The notes below the pieces were generated by a model that saw only the letters and a program-made list of their open reading frames with translations, did not search any database and was not told where the DNA came from. The translations under genes and the position numbers were made by a program. Positions 8,105 to 17,196 of a DNA stretch of 64,000 bases are shown piece by piece; the stretch's first letter is position 1, and every line of letters begins with the position of its first letter. The stretch is taken from assembly GCA_016182965.1 (NCBI GenBank), contig JACPFM010000132.1, positions 36,862 through 100,861 of the forward strand, written 5' to 3'. This stretch comes from Deltaproteobacteria bacterium. Lineage in GTDB: Bacteria; Myxococcota_A; Polyangia; Polyangiales; JADJMO01.

Positions 8105-9904
8105 ATGCGCGTCGCGCTCGCGATCGCCGTCCTCGTGAGCGCCTGCGGCGCCGAGCCGGCCACGCACGAAGGCTGCGGCGAGCGCTGTGGCCCGCGCTTC
8201 GACGCGTGCGACGAGCGCTCGATCGCGATCGCCGGCGGCGGGTGCGAGCCGGTCGGCGTCCCCGATGGGGCGTGCGCGAAGGGCTTCCGCTCCGACGGTC
8301 GCGGCGGCTGCGCGGCGATCCTCCCGGCGGCGCCGTGCGATCCGGGATCGGTGGCCTTCCTCGGCGAGGATCGCTGCCACCCGATCGCGCCGTGCGGCGA
8401 CGGGCCTTGGGGATCGATCCCGACCGACGCCTCCACCGTGTTCGTCGACGCGACGAACGCCGGCGCGTCCGACGGCACCCGCGAGCGCCCGTTCAAGACG
8501 ATTACCGAGGCGCTCGCCGTCGCGAAGATCGGGGCGGTCGTCGCCGTCGCCGCCGGGCGCTACGCGGAGTCGCTCACCTTCACGCGTCCGGTGAGGCTGT
8601 TCGGCGCGTGCCCGACCAAGGTCGAGATCGCGGGATCGCTCGTCTCTCCGGTCGACGTCGAGCTGCACGACCTCGCGATCACCGGCGGCGGCGTGCTCGT
8701 CGGCGGCAAGACCTCGCTCGACCGGGTGTGGGTGCACGACGTCTCCGCCGAGGGCGTCCGCGTCGAGCCGATCCCGCGCGGCGAGACGGCCGTGGTGGTG
8801 CGGCGATCGCTCATCGAGCGCGCGAGCGGCGCCGGCGTCACGCTGGTCGGCGACGGCGTCACCCTCGAGGACGTGGTGGTGCGCGGCACGAGACCGCGCT
8901 CGTCGGCGGGCGGCCTCGGCGTCCACGTGGGGATCATCGAGCCGACCCGCCCCTCGACGCTGCGCGCGCGCGGGCTGGTCGTCGAACAGGTGACCGGCGT
9001 CGGGATCAACGTCGTCGCGTCGCGCGCGGAGCTCGACGGCGCGCTCATTCGCGATGTCGCCCTGCGCAAGGACGGTCTGTTCGGCAACGGCATCCTGGTC
9101 TCCGACGAGGCCGGCAAACCGCGGCCGGCCCTCGGCGCGCGCGGCGTGGTCATCGAGCGGGTGCACGTGGCTGGCGTCATCGCGCACCGAGCGGACGTGT
9201 CGCTGTCGCACCTGTCGTTGCGCGACGTCGACGTCGATCGCGACGAGATGCTCGGCCTCGGCATCCAGGTGACCGGCGACACCGAGCTGACGCTCGCCGA
9301 TTCGGTCATCGAGCGCGTGCGCTACGGCGGCGTGTTCGTCCGCGGCGCCCGCGCGGTGATGGAGCGCACGATCGTCCGCGACGTCGCCGCGCAGAAGGCC
9401 ACCGGCGTCGGCGGCGTCGGCGTCTGGACGCTGGTGCGCGACGGCGTGCCCCCGGTGGTCACGGTGTCGCGCTCGCGCGTGCTCCGCACGGTGACCGCGG
9501 GCGTGTTCGGCATCGGCGGAACGCTCGCCGTCTCGGAGTGCACCATCGGCGACATCGCCGCGCGGCCATTCGACGCCCGCTTCGGCGATGGCGTCGTGAT
9601 CTCGGGCGAGCAGGTCGGCCCGCTCGCGACTCGCGTCCCCGGCACGCTCGAGCTCTCGGGGACGTCGATCCACGGCTGCGCGCGGGCGGGCCTCTCGGTG
9701 CAAGCCGCCGCGCTGCACATGCGCGACAGCGCGTTGATGTGCAACGCCATCGACCTCGCCCTGTCATGGCGCGTCGCGCCCGACGCCGAGCCCTCGCCGT
9801 TCACGCTCGACGACGGCGGAGGGAACGGCTGCGGGTGCGCCACGATCGGCCGCTGCGTCGCCTCGCCTACGGAGCTCGCGCCCGTGGAGGGGCCGAACCT
9901 CTGA
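8105..9904 (+). CDS. Right-handed beta-helix lipoprotein (DUF1565-like)
   Basis: Predicted exported lipoprotein of 599 residues. The signal peptide ends in a lipobox, LVSAC, at residues 10-14. A Cys-rich segment (about 20-105) is followed by a DUF1565-like entry motif (VFVDATNAGASDGTRERPFKTI) and then repeated short beta-strand units such as GVxV and ERxxxxGV, typical of parallel beta-helix surface proteins. Such folds often bind or cut polysaccharide, but I see no catalytic triad that would prove lyase activity. It starts 20 bases after the sigma factor stop and ends 6 bases before rsmI, so it may be cotranscribed with either. Confidence 0.82.
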   Translation: MRVALAIAVLVSACGAEPATHEGCGERCGPRFDACDERSIAIAGGGCEPVGVPDGACAKGFRSDGRGGCAAILPAAPCDPGSVAFLGEDRCHPIAPCGDGPWGSIPTDASTVFVDATNAGASDGTRERPFKTITEALAVAKIGAVVAVAAGRYAESLTFTRPVRLFGACPTKVEIAGSLVSPVDVELHDLAITGGGVLVGGKTSLDRVWVHDVSAEGVRVEPIPRGETAVVVRRSLIERASGAGVTLVGDGVTLEDVVVRGTRPRSSAGGLGVHVGIIEPTRPSTLRARGLVVEQVTGVGINVVASRAELDGALIRDVALRKDGLFGNGILVSDEAGKPRPALGARGVVIERVHVAGVIAHRADVSLSHLSLRDVDVDRDEMLGLGIQVTGDTELTLADSVIERVRYGGVFVRGARAVMERTIVRDVAAQKATGVGGVGVWTLVRDGVPPVVTVSRSRVLRTVTAGVFGIGGTLAVSECTIGDIAARPFDARFGDGVVISGEQVGPLATRVPGTLELSGTSIHGCARAGLSVQAAALHMRDSALMCNAIDLALSWRVAPDAEPSPFTLDDGGGNGCGCATIGRCVASPTELAPVEGPNL

Positions 9905-9910
9905 CTTGGG

Positions 9911-10810
9911 ATGGATCCCCCGAAAACATCTCTTCCCGTGCCGCTTCGTCCGGTCGAAAGTGGGGCCGTGGCCGGAACGCTCTACGTCGTGTCGACGCCC
10001 ATCGGGAACCTCGACGATCTGACCTTCCGCGCGGCGAAGGTGCTCCGCGAGGTCGACGCGGTGCTCGCGGAGGACACGCGGCGGACGCGGCAGCTGCTCT
10101 CGCACCTCGGCATCTCCAAGCCGCTCCGGCGGTTCGACGCGCACGCCGAAGCCGGCGCGGTCGAGCGCGTCGCGCGAGAGGTCGCGGAGGGCGCGACGCT
10201 CGCCCTGGTGAGCGACGCGGGCACGCCGGTGATCAGCGATCCCGGCGCCGACCTGGTCCGCGCGACGGTTGCGGCCGGTGGGCAGGTGGTCGCGATCCCG
10301 GGCGCGAGCGCGGTGCTCACCGCGCTCGTCGCGTCGGGGCTGGCGGGCGGCGGCTTCCGATTCTTTGGCTTCGTTCCGCGGAGCGGCGAGGCGCGCGCGG
10401 AGGTGCTCGCGCGGATCGTCGAGACGCCCGAGCCGGTCGTCCTCTACGAGGCGGGGAATCGCACCGGCGACACCCTCGCGGAGCTCGCCGCGCGCGCCGC
10501 CGACCGGCCGGCCGTGGTCGCGCGCGAGCTGACCAAGCTCCACGAGGAGCTCGTGCGAGGGAGCCTTCGCGAGCTCGCCGAACGCTACGCCGGCGAGGAG
10601 CCGCGCGGCGAGGTGACCGTCGTCCTCGGAGCCGCGCCCGCGCGGGTCGAGACGGTGGACGACGCGGCGATCGACGCCCGGATCGACGCCGAGCTGGCCT
10701 CCGGACGCAGCGCCAAGGACACCGCCGACGTCGTCGCCGCGTGGAGCGGCCGCGCGCGCCGCGAGGTCTACGCGCGCGTCGTCTCGCACCGGACGAAGGC
10801 GCGCGGCTGA
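9911..10810 (+). CDS. rsmI: 16S rRNA (cytidine-1402-2'-O)-methyltransferase RsmI
   Basis: Cytosolic SAM-dependent methyltransferase that 2'-O-methylates C1402 of 16S rRNA in the decoding centre. The tetrapyrrole-methylase fold is recognised from STPIGNLDD (N-terminal SAM loop), AEDTRRTRQLL, VSDAGTPVISDPG, AIPGASAVLTAL, FFGFVPR and RELTKLHEE, in the order seen in RsmI. Length (299 residues) is normal. The first 18 residues are not conserved in the family; a GTG near 9968 just before AGTLYVVS is a possible alternative start. The C-terminal region resembles the small helical RsmI C-terminal domain. The call is secure. Confidence 0.95.
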   Translation: MDPPKTSLPVPLRPVESGAVAGTLYVVSTPIGNLDDLTFRAAKVLREVDAVLAEDTRRTRQLLSHLGISKPLRRFDAHAEAGAVERVAREVAEGATLALVSDAGTPVISDPGADLVRATVAAGGQVVAIPGASAVLTALVASGLAGGGFRFFGFVPRSGEARAEVLARIVETPEPVVLYEAGNRTGDTLAELAARAADRPAVVARELTKLHEELVRGSLRELAERYAGEEPRGEVTVVLGAAPARVETVDDAAIDARIDAELASGRSAKDTADVVAAWSGRARREVYARVVSHRTKARG

Positions 10811-10998
10811 CGGCCCCGACCCCACGTCACCTGGACGCTTCCGCCGCCCCGACCGATGCGTCCGGCAAGGTCGCGATATCGGTGGGGTTCCGGCTTCCGA
10901 GGGACGTGAACGCCTCCAAGTCAATCGCCCCTCGCCCGGCGGAAGCCGGCGTGATACCCAAGGTTCCTGCGCCGGGTCCGCCCGTCGCCGGAACCAAG

Positions 10999-12105
10999 AT
11001 GCGAGCCCCCGACCCGCTGATCGGCCGAGATCTCCTGAACGGTCAATTCCAGATCGTGCGGAAGATCGGCACCGGCGGCATGGGCGCGGTCTACGAGGCG
11101 TCGCAGCCCTCGGTCAACGGCAAGGTCGCCGTCAAGATCCTCCACGCGAAGCTCGCCAACCGCAAAGACCTCGTCTCGCGCTTCCATCGCGAGGCCGCGG
11201 CGATGAGCCACCTCCATCACCCCAACACGGTGAAGGTGCTCGTGTACGGCGAGGACGAGAAGGACGGCCTTCTCTACATCGTCATGGAGTACCTCGAGGG
11301 CAAGAACCTGAACCAGACGGTTCGGGCCGAGGGTCCGCTGGCCCCCGAGCGCGCCATCCCCTTGCTCGTGCAGGCGTGTCACGCGCTGCAGGAGGCCCAC
11401 GAGAAGGGCATCGTCCACCGCGATCTGAAGCCCGAGAACATCTTCATCTGCAACCAGGGCGGGATGAAGGACTACGTGAAGGTCCTCGACTTCGGCCTCG
11501 CGAAGGTGACCGAGCGCGAGATGCGCCCCGGCTCCATGATCCTCACCCAGGAGGGCATGGTCTTCGGCACGCCGGAGTTCATGTCGCCCGAGCAGGCGCA
11601 GGGCAAGACGCTCGACGCGCGCAGCGACATCTACTCGCTCGCGGTGATCCTCTACGAGGTGCTCACGGGCAAGCTGCCGTTCGATGCGAAGAGCCCGATG
11701 GAGTACATCCAGCTGCACGTGCAGAAGGAGCCGATCCCTCTGTCGCATCGGGTGCCGGGCAAGACCTTTCCGCCGGCGCTCGACGCGGCGATGGCCAAGG
11801 CGCTGTCGAAGGATCGCGAGCAGCGCTACCAGACCGCCGCGGAGTTCGCCCAAGCGCTGCAGCTTTCGCTCGGGCAGCAGGCGACCTCTCATCAGCTGAG
11901 CCCCACCGCGACGTCACACGTTCCGCCGTCGGGGAACAACAGCCCAAAAGCACCTGAGGCCGCGAGCGCTGCGCCTGTTCCGCAGGTCCACGCATCGCCC
12001 GTGGCCGCCCCCACCAAGGGGGTTCCGATCGCATTCGTCCTGATCGCGTTCGTCTTCGGCGTCGTCGTCGCGCTGGTCGTCGCGCTGATCGCGCTCAAGC
12101 GCTGA
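10999..12105 (+). CDS. Hanks-type serine/threonine protein kinase with C-terminal membrane anchor
   Basis: A 368-residue kinase from ATG 10999. The catalytic domain spans about 15-275: glycine loop GTGGMGAVY, ATP lysine K46 (VAVKIL), catalytic HRDLKPEN with D142, metal-binding DFG at D164, and GTPEFMSPEQ in the activation segment. A Ser/Pro/Ala-rich linker leads to a strongly hydrophobic final segment (about 342-364) with a KR end, so the kinase domain is cytoplasmic and the C-terminus is in the membrane with essentially no external sensor. In-frame GTG starts at 10882, 10906 and 10951 are possible; the one at 10906 has GAGGG just upstream. Substrates are unknown. Confidence 0.92.
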   Translation: MRAPDPLIGRDLLNGQFQIVRKIGTGGMGAVYEASQPSVNGKVAVKILHAKLANRKDLVSRFHREAAAMSHLHHPNTVKVLVYGEDEKDGLLYIVMEYLEGKNLNQTVRAEGPLAPERAIPLLVQACHALQEAHEKGIVHRDLKPENIFICNQGGMKDYVKVLDFGLAKVTEREMRPGSMILTQEGMVFGTPEFMSPEQAQGKTLDARSDIYSLAVILYEVLTGKLPFDAKSPMEYIQLHVQKEPIPLSHRVPGKTFPPALDAAMAKALSKDREQRYQTAAEFAQALQLSLGQQATSHQLSPTATSHVPPSGNNSPKAPEAASAAPVPQVHASPVAAPTKGVPIAFVLIAFVFGVVVALVVALIALKR

Positions 12106-12181
12106 GGAACCGCCGGACATCCTCGGCCGCCCCCTCCCGGATCTCCCGGCGCGAGGGGCCAGGGCCCCGGAGTTCTCGGGA

Positions 12182-12205
12182 GATTCCCAGGCGGATTCCC
12201 AGGCG
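12182..12205 (+). repeat. 12-bp direct tandem repeat, two copies
   Basis: Two perfect adjacent copies of GATTCCCAGGCG lie between the kinase stop and the PBP1A start. A partial earlier copy occurs just upstream. They may be an operator or replication slippage; nothing nearby distinguishes these. Confidence 0.7.
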
Positions 12206-12254
12206 GACCGGCGGGAAGGCGGCTTGCCCCTCGGAGCGTTCACGCGCTAAGCCC

Positions 12255-14842
12255 GTGACCGTGTCGAGCGCCTCTGGGAACCGCCGCGTCCAGAAGCCGC
12301 TCGCGCCCTCGACGACCCCCACCGGACGGGCCCCCGAGCGCCCGGCCGACGGGCCGAGCGGGCGCGAACCGAGCGGGCCGAGCGGCAAGAGCGCGCCTTC
12401 CCGTCGCCGCCGCCAGGTGATGCGCTGGATCCGGCGCGGCGCGCTCGTGGGCGCGCTGCTCGCGGCGGCCTCGGCGATCGCGCTCGCCATCTACGTGCGG
12501 CACGTCGAGGCCGGCCTGCCGAGCACGGCGGAGCTCCGCAGGGGCTACCGACCGCCGCAGGTCACCCGCGTGCTCGCGGCCGACGGCACCGTCCTCACCG
12601 AGCTGTTCACCGAGCGGCGCACGGTGGTGAAGCTCGCCGACCTGCCTGCGCACGTGAAGCTCGCCGTGCTCGCCGCCGCGCGGTCTGGGTGAACGTGCGG
12701 CACAAGAAGACCAAGCAGGGCGCGTCGACGATCACGCAGCAGGTGGTGAAGAACCTGCTCCTCGACAACGAGCGCACCTACGCGCGCAAGGTCCGCGAGG
12801 TCCTCCTCGCGAGGCGCATCGAGCAGGAGCTGTCGAAGGACGAGATCCTCGAGCTGTACCTGAACCACATCTACTTCGGGCACGGTCGCTACGGGATCGA
12901 GGAGGCCGCGCGCGGGTACTTCGGCAAGCACGCGCGCGAGCTGACCATCGCGGAGGCGGCGCTCATCGCGGGCCTGCCTGCGGCGCCGAACGCGTACAAC
13001 CCGCGCAACGATCTCGACGCGTCGGTCCGCCGCCGCGGGTTCGTGCTCGGGCAGCTGCGCGCCAAGGGCTTCATCACGCCCGCGCAGCTCGACGCCGCGC
13101 TCGTCGAGCCGGTCAAGCTCACGCCGACCACCGAGAGCGGCGACGAGCTCGCCCCCGAGGTCGTCGAGATCGTGCGCAGGACGATCCGCGAGATCGCCGG
13201 CGAGGAGGCCGCGCGCCGAGGCGGCTTCATCGTCGAGACCACTATCGATCCGAAGCTCCAGGCGGCGGCGCGCGCGGCGATCCGCGAGGCCAGCTCCGCG
13301 TACGACAAGCGGTGGAAGCTGGTCGGGCCGTTCGTCCCCTACCCGGCCGACGGCCGCGATCCGAAGACCAAGAAGAAGCTCCCGGCGCCCGAGCCGCTCT
13401 TCCAAGGCACGCCCAAGTACGGACACGGCGACGTCTACGTCGGCTCCGTCGTCGCGCACGACGACGAGGCGCGCACGCTCGACGTGCAGGTCGGCACGGT
13501 GCGCGGCGTGGTGAAGCTCGGCGATCGCGCGTCCAGCCGCTACGCCCACGGTCACGTCGCGCCGAGCGCGTGGGCGCCGATCGGCGCGCGCCTGCGCGTC
13601 TCGCTGGCGGCGCCGCCGCCGGTCGGCCCGGCAGGGCCTCGCGTCGAACCGGCGCAGGTCGACCCGAAGGCCGATCCGAAGCAGGTCGACGCCAAGGTGC
13701 CGCTGCGCCTCGAGCTCGGGCCGGAGGCTGCGTTGGTGTCGATCGACGTCCGCACGCGCAACGTCCTGTCGCTGGTCGGAGGCGTGGAGGGCGCCGCCGG
13801 CGCGCTCGATCGCGCGACCCGCGCGCGACGTCAGCCCGGCTCCACGTTCAAGCCCTTCGTCTACGGCGCCGCGCTCGCCGCGCGGAAGGTCACCGCGGCG
13901 TCGCTCATCGATCCGACGCCGATCAGCTTCAACGGGTACTCGCCGAAGAACTACGAACCGTGGGGCAAGGACGAGCCGGTGCGCCTCCGCGACGCGCTGG
14001 CAGCGTCGATCAACATCGTCGCGGTGCGGGTCGCCAACGAGGTCGGAGCCGACGCCGTCGTGCAGTTCGCGCGCGCCGCGGGGATCACCTCGAAGCTCGA
14101 TCCGCACCTCGCGATCGCGCTCGGCGCGTACGAGGTGACGCCGCTCGAGCTGGCGGGCGCCTACGGCACCATCGCCGCCGGCGGCGTCTTCGAGCCGCCG
14201 CGGATCATCACGCGCATCATCGGCCCCGACGGGCGCGAGCTGCCGCTGCCCGCGCGCGCGGCGCCGACGCGCGCGTTCGGCGAGTCCGAGGCGTACGTGC
14301 TCACGAGCCTCATGACGTCGGTCGTCGAGCGCGGCACCGCCACCGGCGCGCGCGTGCTCGGGCGGCCCGTCGCCGGCAAGACCGGCACCAGCAACGATCA
14401 GAAAGACGCGTGGTTCGCCGGCTTCACGCCGGACATCGTGACCGTCGCGTGGGTCGGCTACGACGAGCCTCGCCCGCTCGGCCACGGCGAGTTCGGCGGA
14501 CGGACGGCGCTCCCCGCCTGGGTGTCGTTCATGAAGGAGGCGACGAAGAACAGGCCGCGCGCCGAGTTCCCGCGGCCCCCCGGCGTCGTCACGGTCAAGA
14601 TCGATGCGCGCACGGGCAAGCTCCCCTACCCGGGCCAGGAAGACGCGACGGACGAGGTCTTCCTCGTCGGCACCGAGCCGAAGGACACGGCCGAGCCGCC
14701 GACCGACGCCACCGTGCCCAAGGCAGACGCGCCCGAGGACCCTTGGGCCGTGCCGCCCGCGAGCAGCACCGTGACGCCCGCGATCGCTTCCTCCACGGCG
14801 CCGCCGCTTCCGGCACCGTCGACGTCGGCCAGCGCGCAGTGA
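12255..14842 (+). pseudogene. Class A penicillin-binding protein (PBP1A-type), glycosyltransferase active-site segment deleted and frameshifted
   Basis: Two abutting reading frames (12255-12692 and 12689-14842) together form one bifunctional cell-wall synthase. Frame one has a basic N-terminus, a membrane anchor (about 55-80) and the start of the GT51 domain up to KLAVLAA. Frame two resumes at VNVRHKKTKQGASTITQQ. The conserved EDxxFxxHxG segment with the catalytic Glu, about 17 residues, is missing; the loss is a 3n+1 deletion of roughly 50 nt at about 12680, which creates the TGA. The transpeptidase domain is complete: SxxK in GSTFKPF, SxN in AASINIV, KTG in AGKTGTSND. The GTGA overlap at 12689-12692 could let the C-terminal part be translated, but without an anchor. 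Either a true pseudogene or an assembly error. Confidence 0.85.
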
Positions 14843-14942
14843 CCGCGCACGACCGGACATCGAACGCACAGTAGCTCTGCACGCGGCGCGCGCGCGGACC
14901 GCACACGCCGTCGGGCACCTCGGTTGCAGCCGGTGGGGCGCG

Positions 14943-15206
14943 ATGAGCGAGCAAGACGCCAGAGCGCGGCGGCGCGAGGTGGGGCGGACGCTCCTGTCCC
15001 TGTCCAAGGCGCTGGAGAGCACGTTCGAGCTCTTCAACCGCAGCAAGGAAGATCCTTCCGCGAAGGCCGACGCGCGCGACGCCTGCGACGAAGCGCTGCG
15101 CGCGCTGAGTCAGTCGCGTGACGCCCTCGAAGGATTTCGGCGATCGCTCGACGAGCAGGAGCGCGTGAGCGCCCCGCGTCTCTCGGGGCAGAGCTTCGCA
15201 GGCTGA
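14943..15206 (+). CDS. Hypothetical small helical protein
   Basis: An 87-residue protein that I do not recognise. It is highly charged and predicted all-helical, with heptad-like spacing of Leu/Ala (TLLSLSKALESTFELF, then EALRALSQSRDALEGF), suggesting a short coiled coil. There is no signal peptide. Codon positions follow the genome GC bias and the ATG is clear, which favours a real gene. It stands alone between the broken PBP gene and a Gly-rich lipoprotein; no function is proposed. Confidence 0.6.
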   Translation: MSEQDARARRREVGRTLLSLSKALESTFELFNRSKEDPSAKADARDACDEALRALSQSRDALEGFRRSLDEQERVSAPRLSGQSFAG

Positions 15207-15302
15207 ACGGGTTCCTTCCGATGCGCGCCGGCCGTCACGCGGTCGGCTGCTCGTGGTCCTCGACCTCGCGAGAGCGGGGCCATCAAGGAGAGGTGAAAGT
15301 AC

Positions 15303-15788
15303 ATGCGCAAGCTGGCAATCATGGCGTCCGTCCTCGCGCTCGCGGCGGCCCCGTTCGCGTGCAAGAGGTCGAGCGACGTCGACAAGAACCAGATGGAGAA
15401 CCGTGAGTACACCCCGCAGGGTGGCGTCGGCGGCGGCCCGAGCAGCGGCAGCGACCAGCCCGGCTCCGACTTCGGCGGCAGCTCGACGGGCGGAACGAGC
15501 ACGGATCAGAGCACCGGCGGCACGGGCGGTGGGCCGGGCACCGGCTCGGGCATGGGCAGCGGGTCGACGAGCGGCGGCATGGGGAGCGGCCAGGACATGG
15601 GCGGCGGCTCGATGGGCGGCGGCACCGACATGGGCGGCGGCTCGATGGGCGGCGGCACCGGCTCCGACTTTGGCGGCGGCATGGGCGGCGGTCCGTCGGG
15701 TGGCACCGCGGACGCCGGCAAGCCGAAGGGCGGCGGCGACGCGGGCAAGCCGAAGAGCGGCGGCAGCTCCGGCGGCGGCTCGTACTGA
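15303..15788 (+). CDS. Glycine-rich repeat lipoprotein
   Basis: A 161-residue predicted lipoprotein. The signal peptide MRKLAIMASVLALAAAPFAC ends with the lipobox Cys at residue 20, and mature residues begin KRSSD. The rest is low-complexity Gly/Ser/Met sequence with tandem MGGGSMGGGTD-type units and two GKPK blocks near the C-terminus. A GGAGAGG ribosome-binding site lies about 7 bases upstream of the ATG. Such flexible Gly-rich lipoproteins are common in Polyangiales; function is unknown. It is tail-to-tail with the SIR2 gene, with stop codons adjacent at 15788/15789. Confidence 0.75.
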   Translation: MRKLAIMASVLALAAAPFACKRSSDVDKNQMENREYTPQGGVGGGPSSGSDQPGSDFGGSSTGGTSTDQSTGGTGGGPGTGSGMGSGSTSGGMGSGQDMGGGSMGGGTDMGGGSMGGGTGSDFGGGMGGGPSGGTADAGKPKGGGDAGKPKSGGSSGGGSY

Positions 15789-16607
15789 TCAAGCGCGAAG
15801 CCCGGCGAGGACTTCCCTTGCGAAGTCCTCCGCCGACGCGCGCACCCATTCGATCGAGAAGTCCTGCAAGAGACACCGGCGCGCCCGATCGAGCCTCGTG
15901 GTGACGAGGAACGATCGCGGCGCGCCGCCGTTGTCGGCGATGCGCTCGCGCACGTCGCGACCTTCGAGGTGCTGCCACAGCGGCGACTCGTCGAGCCTCG
16001 TGCCCACGAAGACGAACGACTGGTGCACGAGCTCGTTGGCGAGCTCCGAGTACCAGACGTCGCGCGAGGCCAGGCGTCGGCCGTACTGCGTGGTCGCGAA
16101 GGTGACCTGATCGCAGCCGCGGTCGATGATGCCGTTGAGGTGCACGACCGCGAGGGCGCGATCGGGCGGAGGGACGGTGGACGGCCGCTCGCCGTCGAGC
16201 GCGGAGATCGACTCGATCGGCCGGTCGCCTCCGAACCGTTCGGACGCCGCGCGCTCCACGAGGTCGACGTTCAACGTCCACGCCCGCTTCCAGCGCGGCG
16301 CGAACCACCAGCGGTACCATTCGGGCAGGCTGGAGGCGTCGATCGAGAGCCGCGCGCGGAGCAGCCGCTCGAGCGCCGGGCGGTGATGGCGGAGCGCGTG
16401 GTGGAACAGATCCTGGAGCGTGCTCTCGTCGCGCTCGGCGCTCGGGAAACAGAGCTCGAACAGCTCGCCGGCGAGCTCGTCGCCGAGCGGCACCGCCCGG
16501 CCGTTCGCGTCGCGCGCCGACGACGAGAAGCCCGCGCCCATGAACAGGCTCGCGCGACCGCGGTCGAGCTCGCGCTGGAGATGGTCACGGACGCCACGCA
16601 GCTGCAC
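15789..16607 (-). CDS. SIR2-like domain protein
   Basis: A 272-residue protein from GTG 16607. The Rossmann-type SIR2 signature is LFMGAGFSSSA (GAG at 24-26). Further SIR2-like features are TLNVDLVERA (the conserved N-x-D), VVHLNGIID (candidate catalytic His) and SFVFVGTRLDESPLW (nucleotide pocket), followed by a short C-terminal region. There are no zinc-finger cysteines, so this is the SIR2_2-like class often found in NAD-degrading bacterial immune effectors rather than a classical deacetylase. It is shorter than typical defence SIR2 proteins and has no obvious partner; the divergent neighbour is a small membrane protein. NADase activity is a hypothesis. An upstream extension in frame would overlap the divergent gene and was rejected. 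Confidence 0.78.
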   Translation of the reverse strand: MQLRGVRDHLQRELDRGRASLFMGAGFSSSARDANGRAVPLGDELAGELFELCFPSAERDESTLQDLFHHALRHHRPALERLLRARLSIDASSLPEWYRWWFAPRWKRAWTLNVDLVERAASERFGGDRPIESISALDGERPSTVPPPDRALAVVHLNGIIDRGCDQVTFATTQYGRRLASRDVWYSELANELVHQSFVFVGTRLDESPLWQHLEGRDVRERIADNGGAPRSFLVTTRLDRARRCLLQDFSIEWVRASAEDFAREVLAGLRA

Positions 16608-16657
16608 GGCGGTTCCGATGCTCCGCCGGGCACGTGTGCTGCAGCGATCGCGTGCGG

Positions 16658-16685
16658 ACTCTCGTGCGGAGACTCTCGTGCGGAG
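16658..16685 (+). repeat. 14-bp tandem repeat in divergent promoter region
   Basis: Two perfect head-to-tail copies of ACTCTCGTGCGGAG lie between the divergent SIR2-like gene (start 16607) and the small membrane protein gene (start 16696). Such spaced direct repeats in a divergent promoter could be a regulator site; the second copy runs into the Shine-Dalgarno of the rightward gene. Confidence 0.7.
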
Positions 16686-16695
16686 AGGGAGGACG

Positions 16696-17130
16696 ATGGA
16701 CCGGCACGCACTCGCGATCGGGCACGGCGTCTTCGACGTGATCACGGGGCTTTGGCCGATCGCCCACCTGCGCTCTTTCGAGGCGGTCACCGGCCCCAAG
16801 CTCGAGGGGTGGCTGGTCAAGACGACCGGGGCGCTGATCGCCGGGGTCGGGGCGACGCTCGCGCTCGCCGGCGCTCGTCGCCGCGTCACGCCGGAGATCG
16901 CGACGCTCGCCACCGCGACGACGGCCGGCCTCGCCGCGATCGAGCTGATCTACGCCGGCGCGCGTCGACGCATCTCGCCCATCTATCTGCTCGACGCGGC
17001 CGTCGAGATCGCGCTCCTCGCCGCGTGGGCGAACGCAGCGCGGCGTGGCCTCGACGACGCGAGCGCGGAGCGCGCGCCACGCGAGCACGTGGACGCCGCC
17101 GCGCGCCCATCGGGAGCCGACATCTGGTGA
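16696..17130 (+). CDS. Small four-helix membrane protein of unknown function
   Basis: A 144-residue protein with about four hydrophobic segments (GVFDVITGLWPIAHL, LIAGVGATLALAGA, TAGLAAIELIYAGA, LLDAAVEIALLAAW) and a polar C-terminal tail of about 30 residues. A strong GAGAGGGAGGA ribosome-binding site precedes the ATG. It is transcribed divergently from the SIR2-like gene. I do not recognise a characterised family; small membrane proteins beside SIR2 proteins can be effectors, but nothing here proves a link. Confidence 0.72.
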   Translation: MDRHALAIGHGVFDVITGLWPIAHLRSFEAVTGPKLEGWLVKTTGALIAGVGATLALAGARRRVTPEIATLATATTAGLAAIELIYAGARRRISPIYLLDAAVEIALLAAWANAARRGLDDASAERAPREHVDAAARPSGADIW

Positions 17131-17196
17131 GCCGTCGACCGCGCGCGGCACTCGCGTCGAGTCGACGCGGCGGCAAAGCAACCTACGCTTTCAGCG

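Noticed and set aside
8206..12105. A 1299-codon open frame on the plus strand
   Set aside because: It overlaps the beta-helix gene and rsmI in another frame and is Arg-rich shadow until the kinase starts near 10999; only the last part is a real gene.
12545..15046. An 833-codon minus-strand frame through the PBP gene
   Set aside because: Arg-rich antisense shadow; the plus strand carries clear PBP motifs.
15506..15748. A Pro/Met/Ser repeat peptide on the minus strand
   Set aside because: It is the antisense of the Gly-rich lipoprotein.
15815..15845. A terminator hairpin at the convergent ends near 15789
   Set aside because: The inverted repeat lies inside the SIR2 coding sequence and lacks a T-tract.
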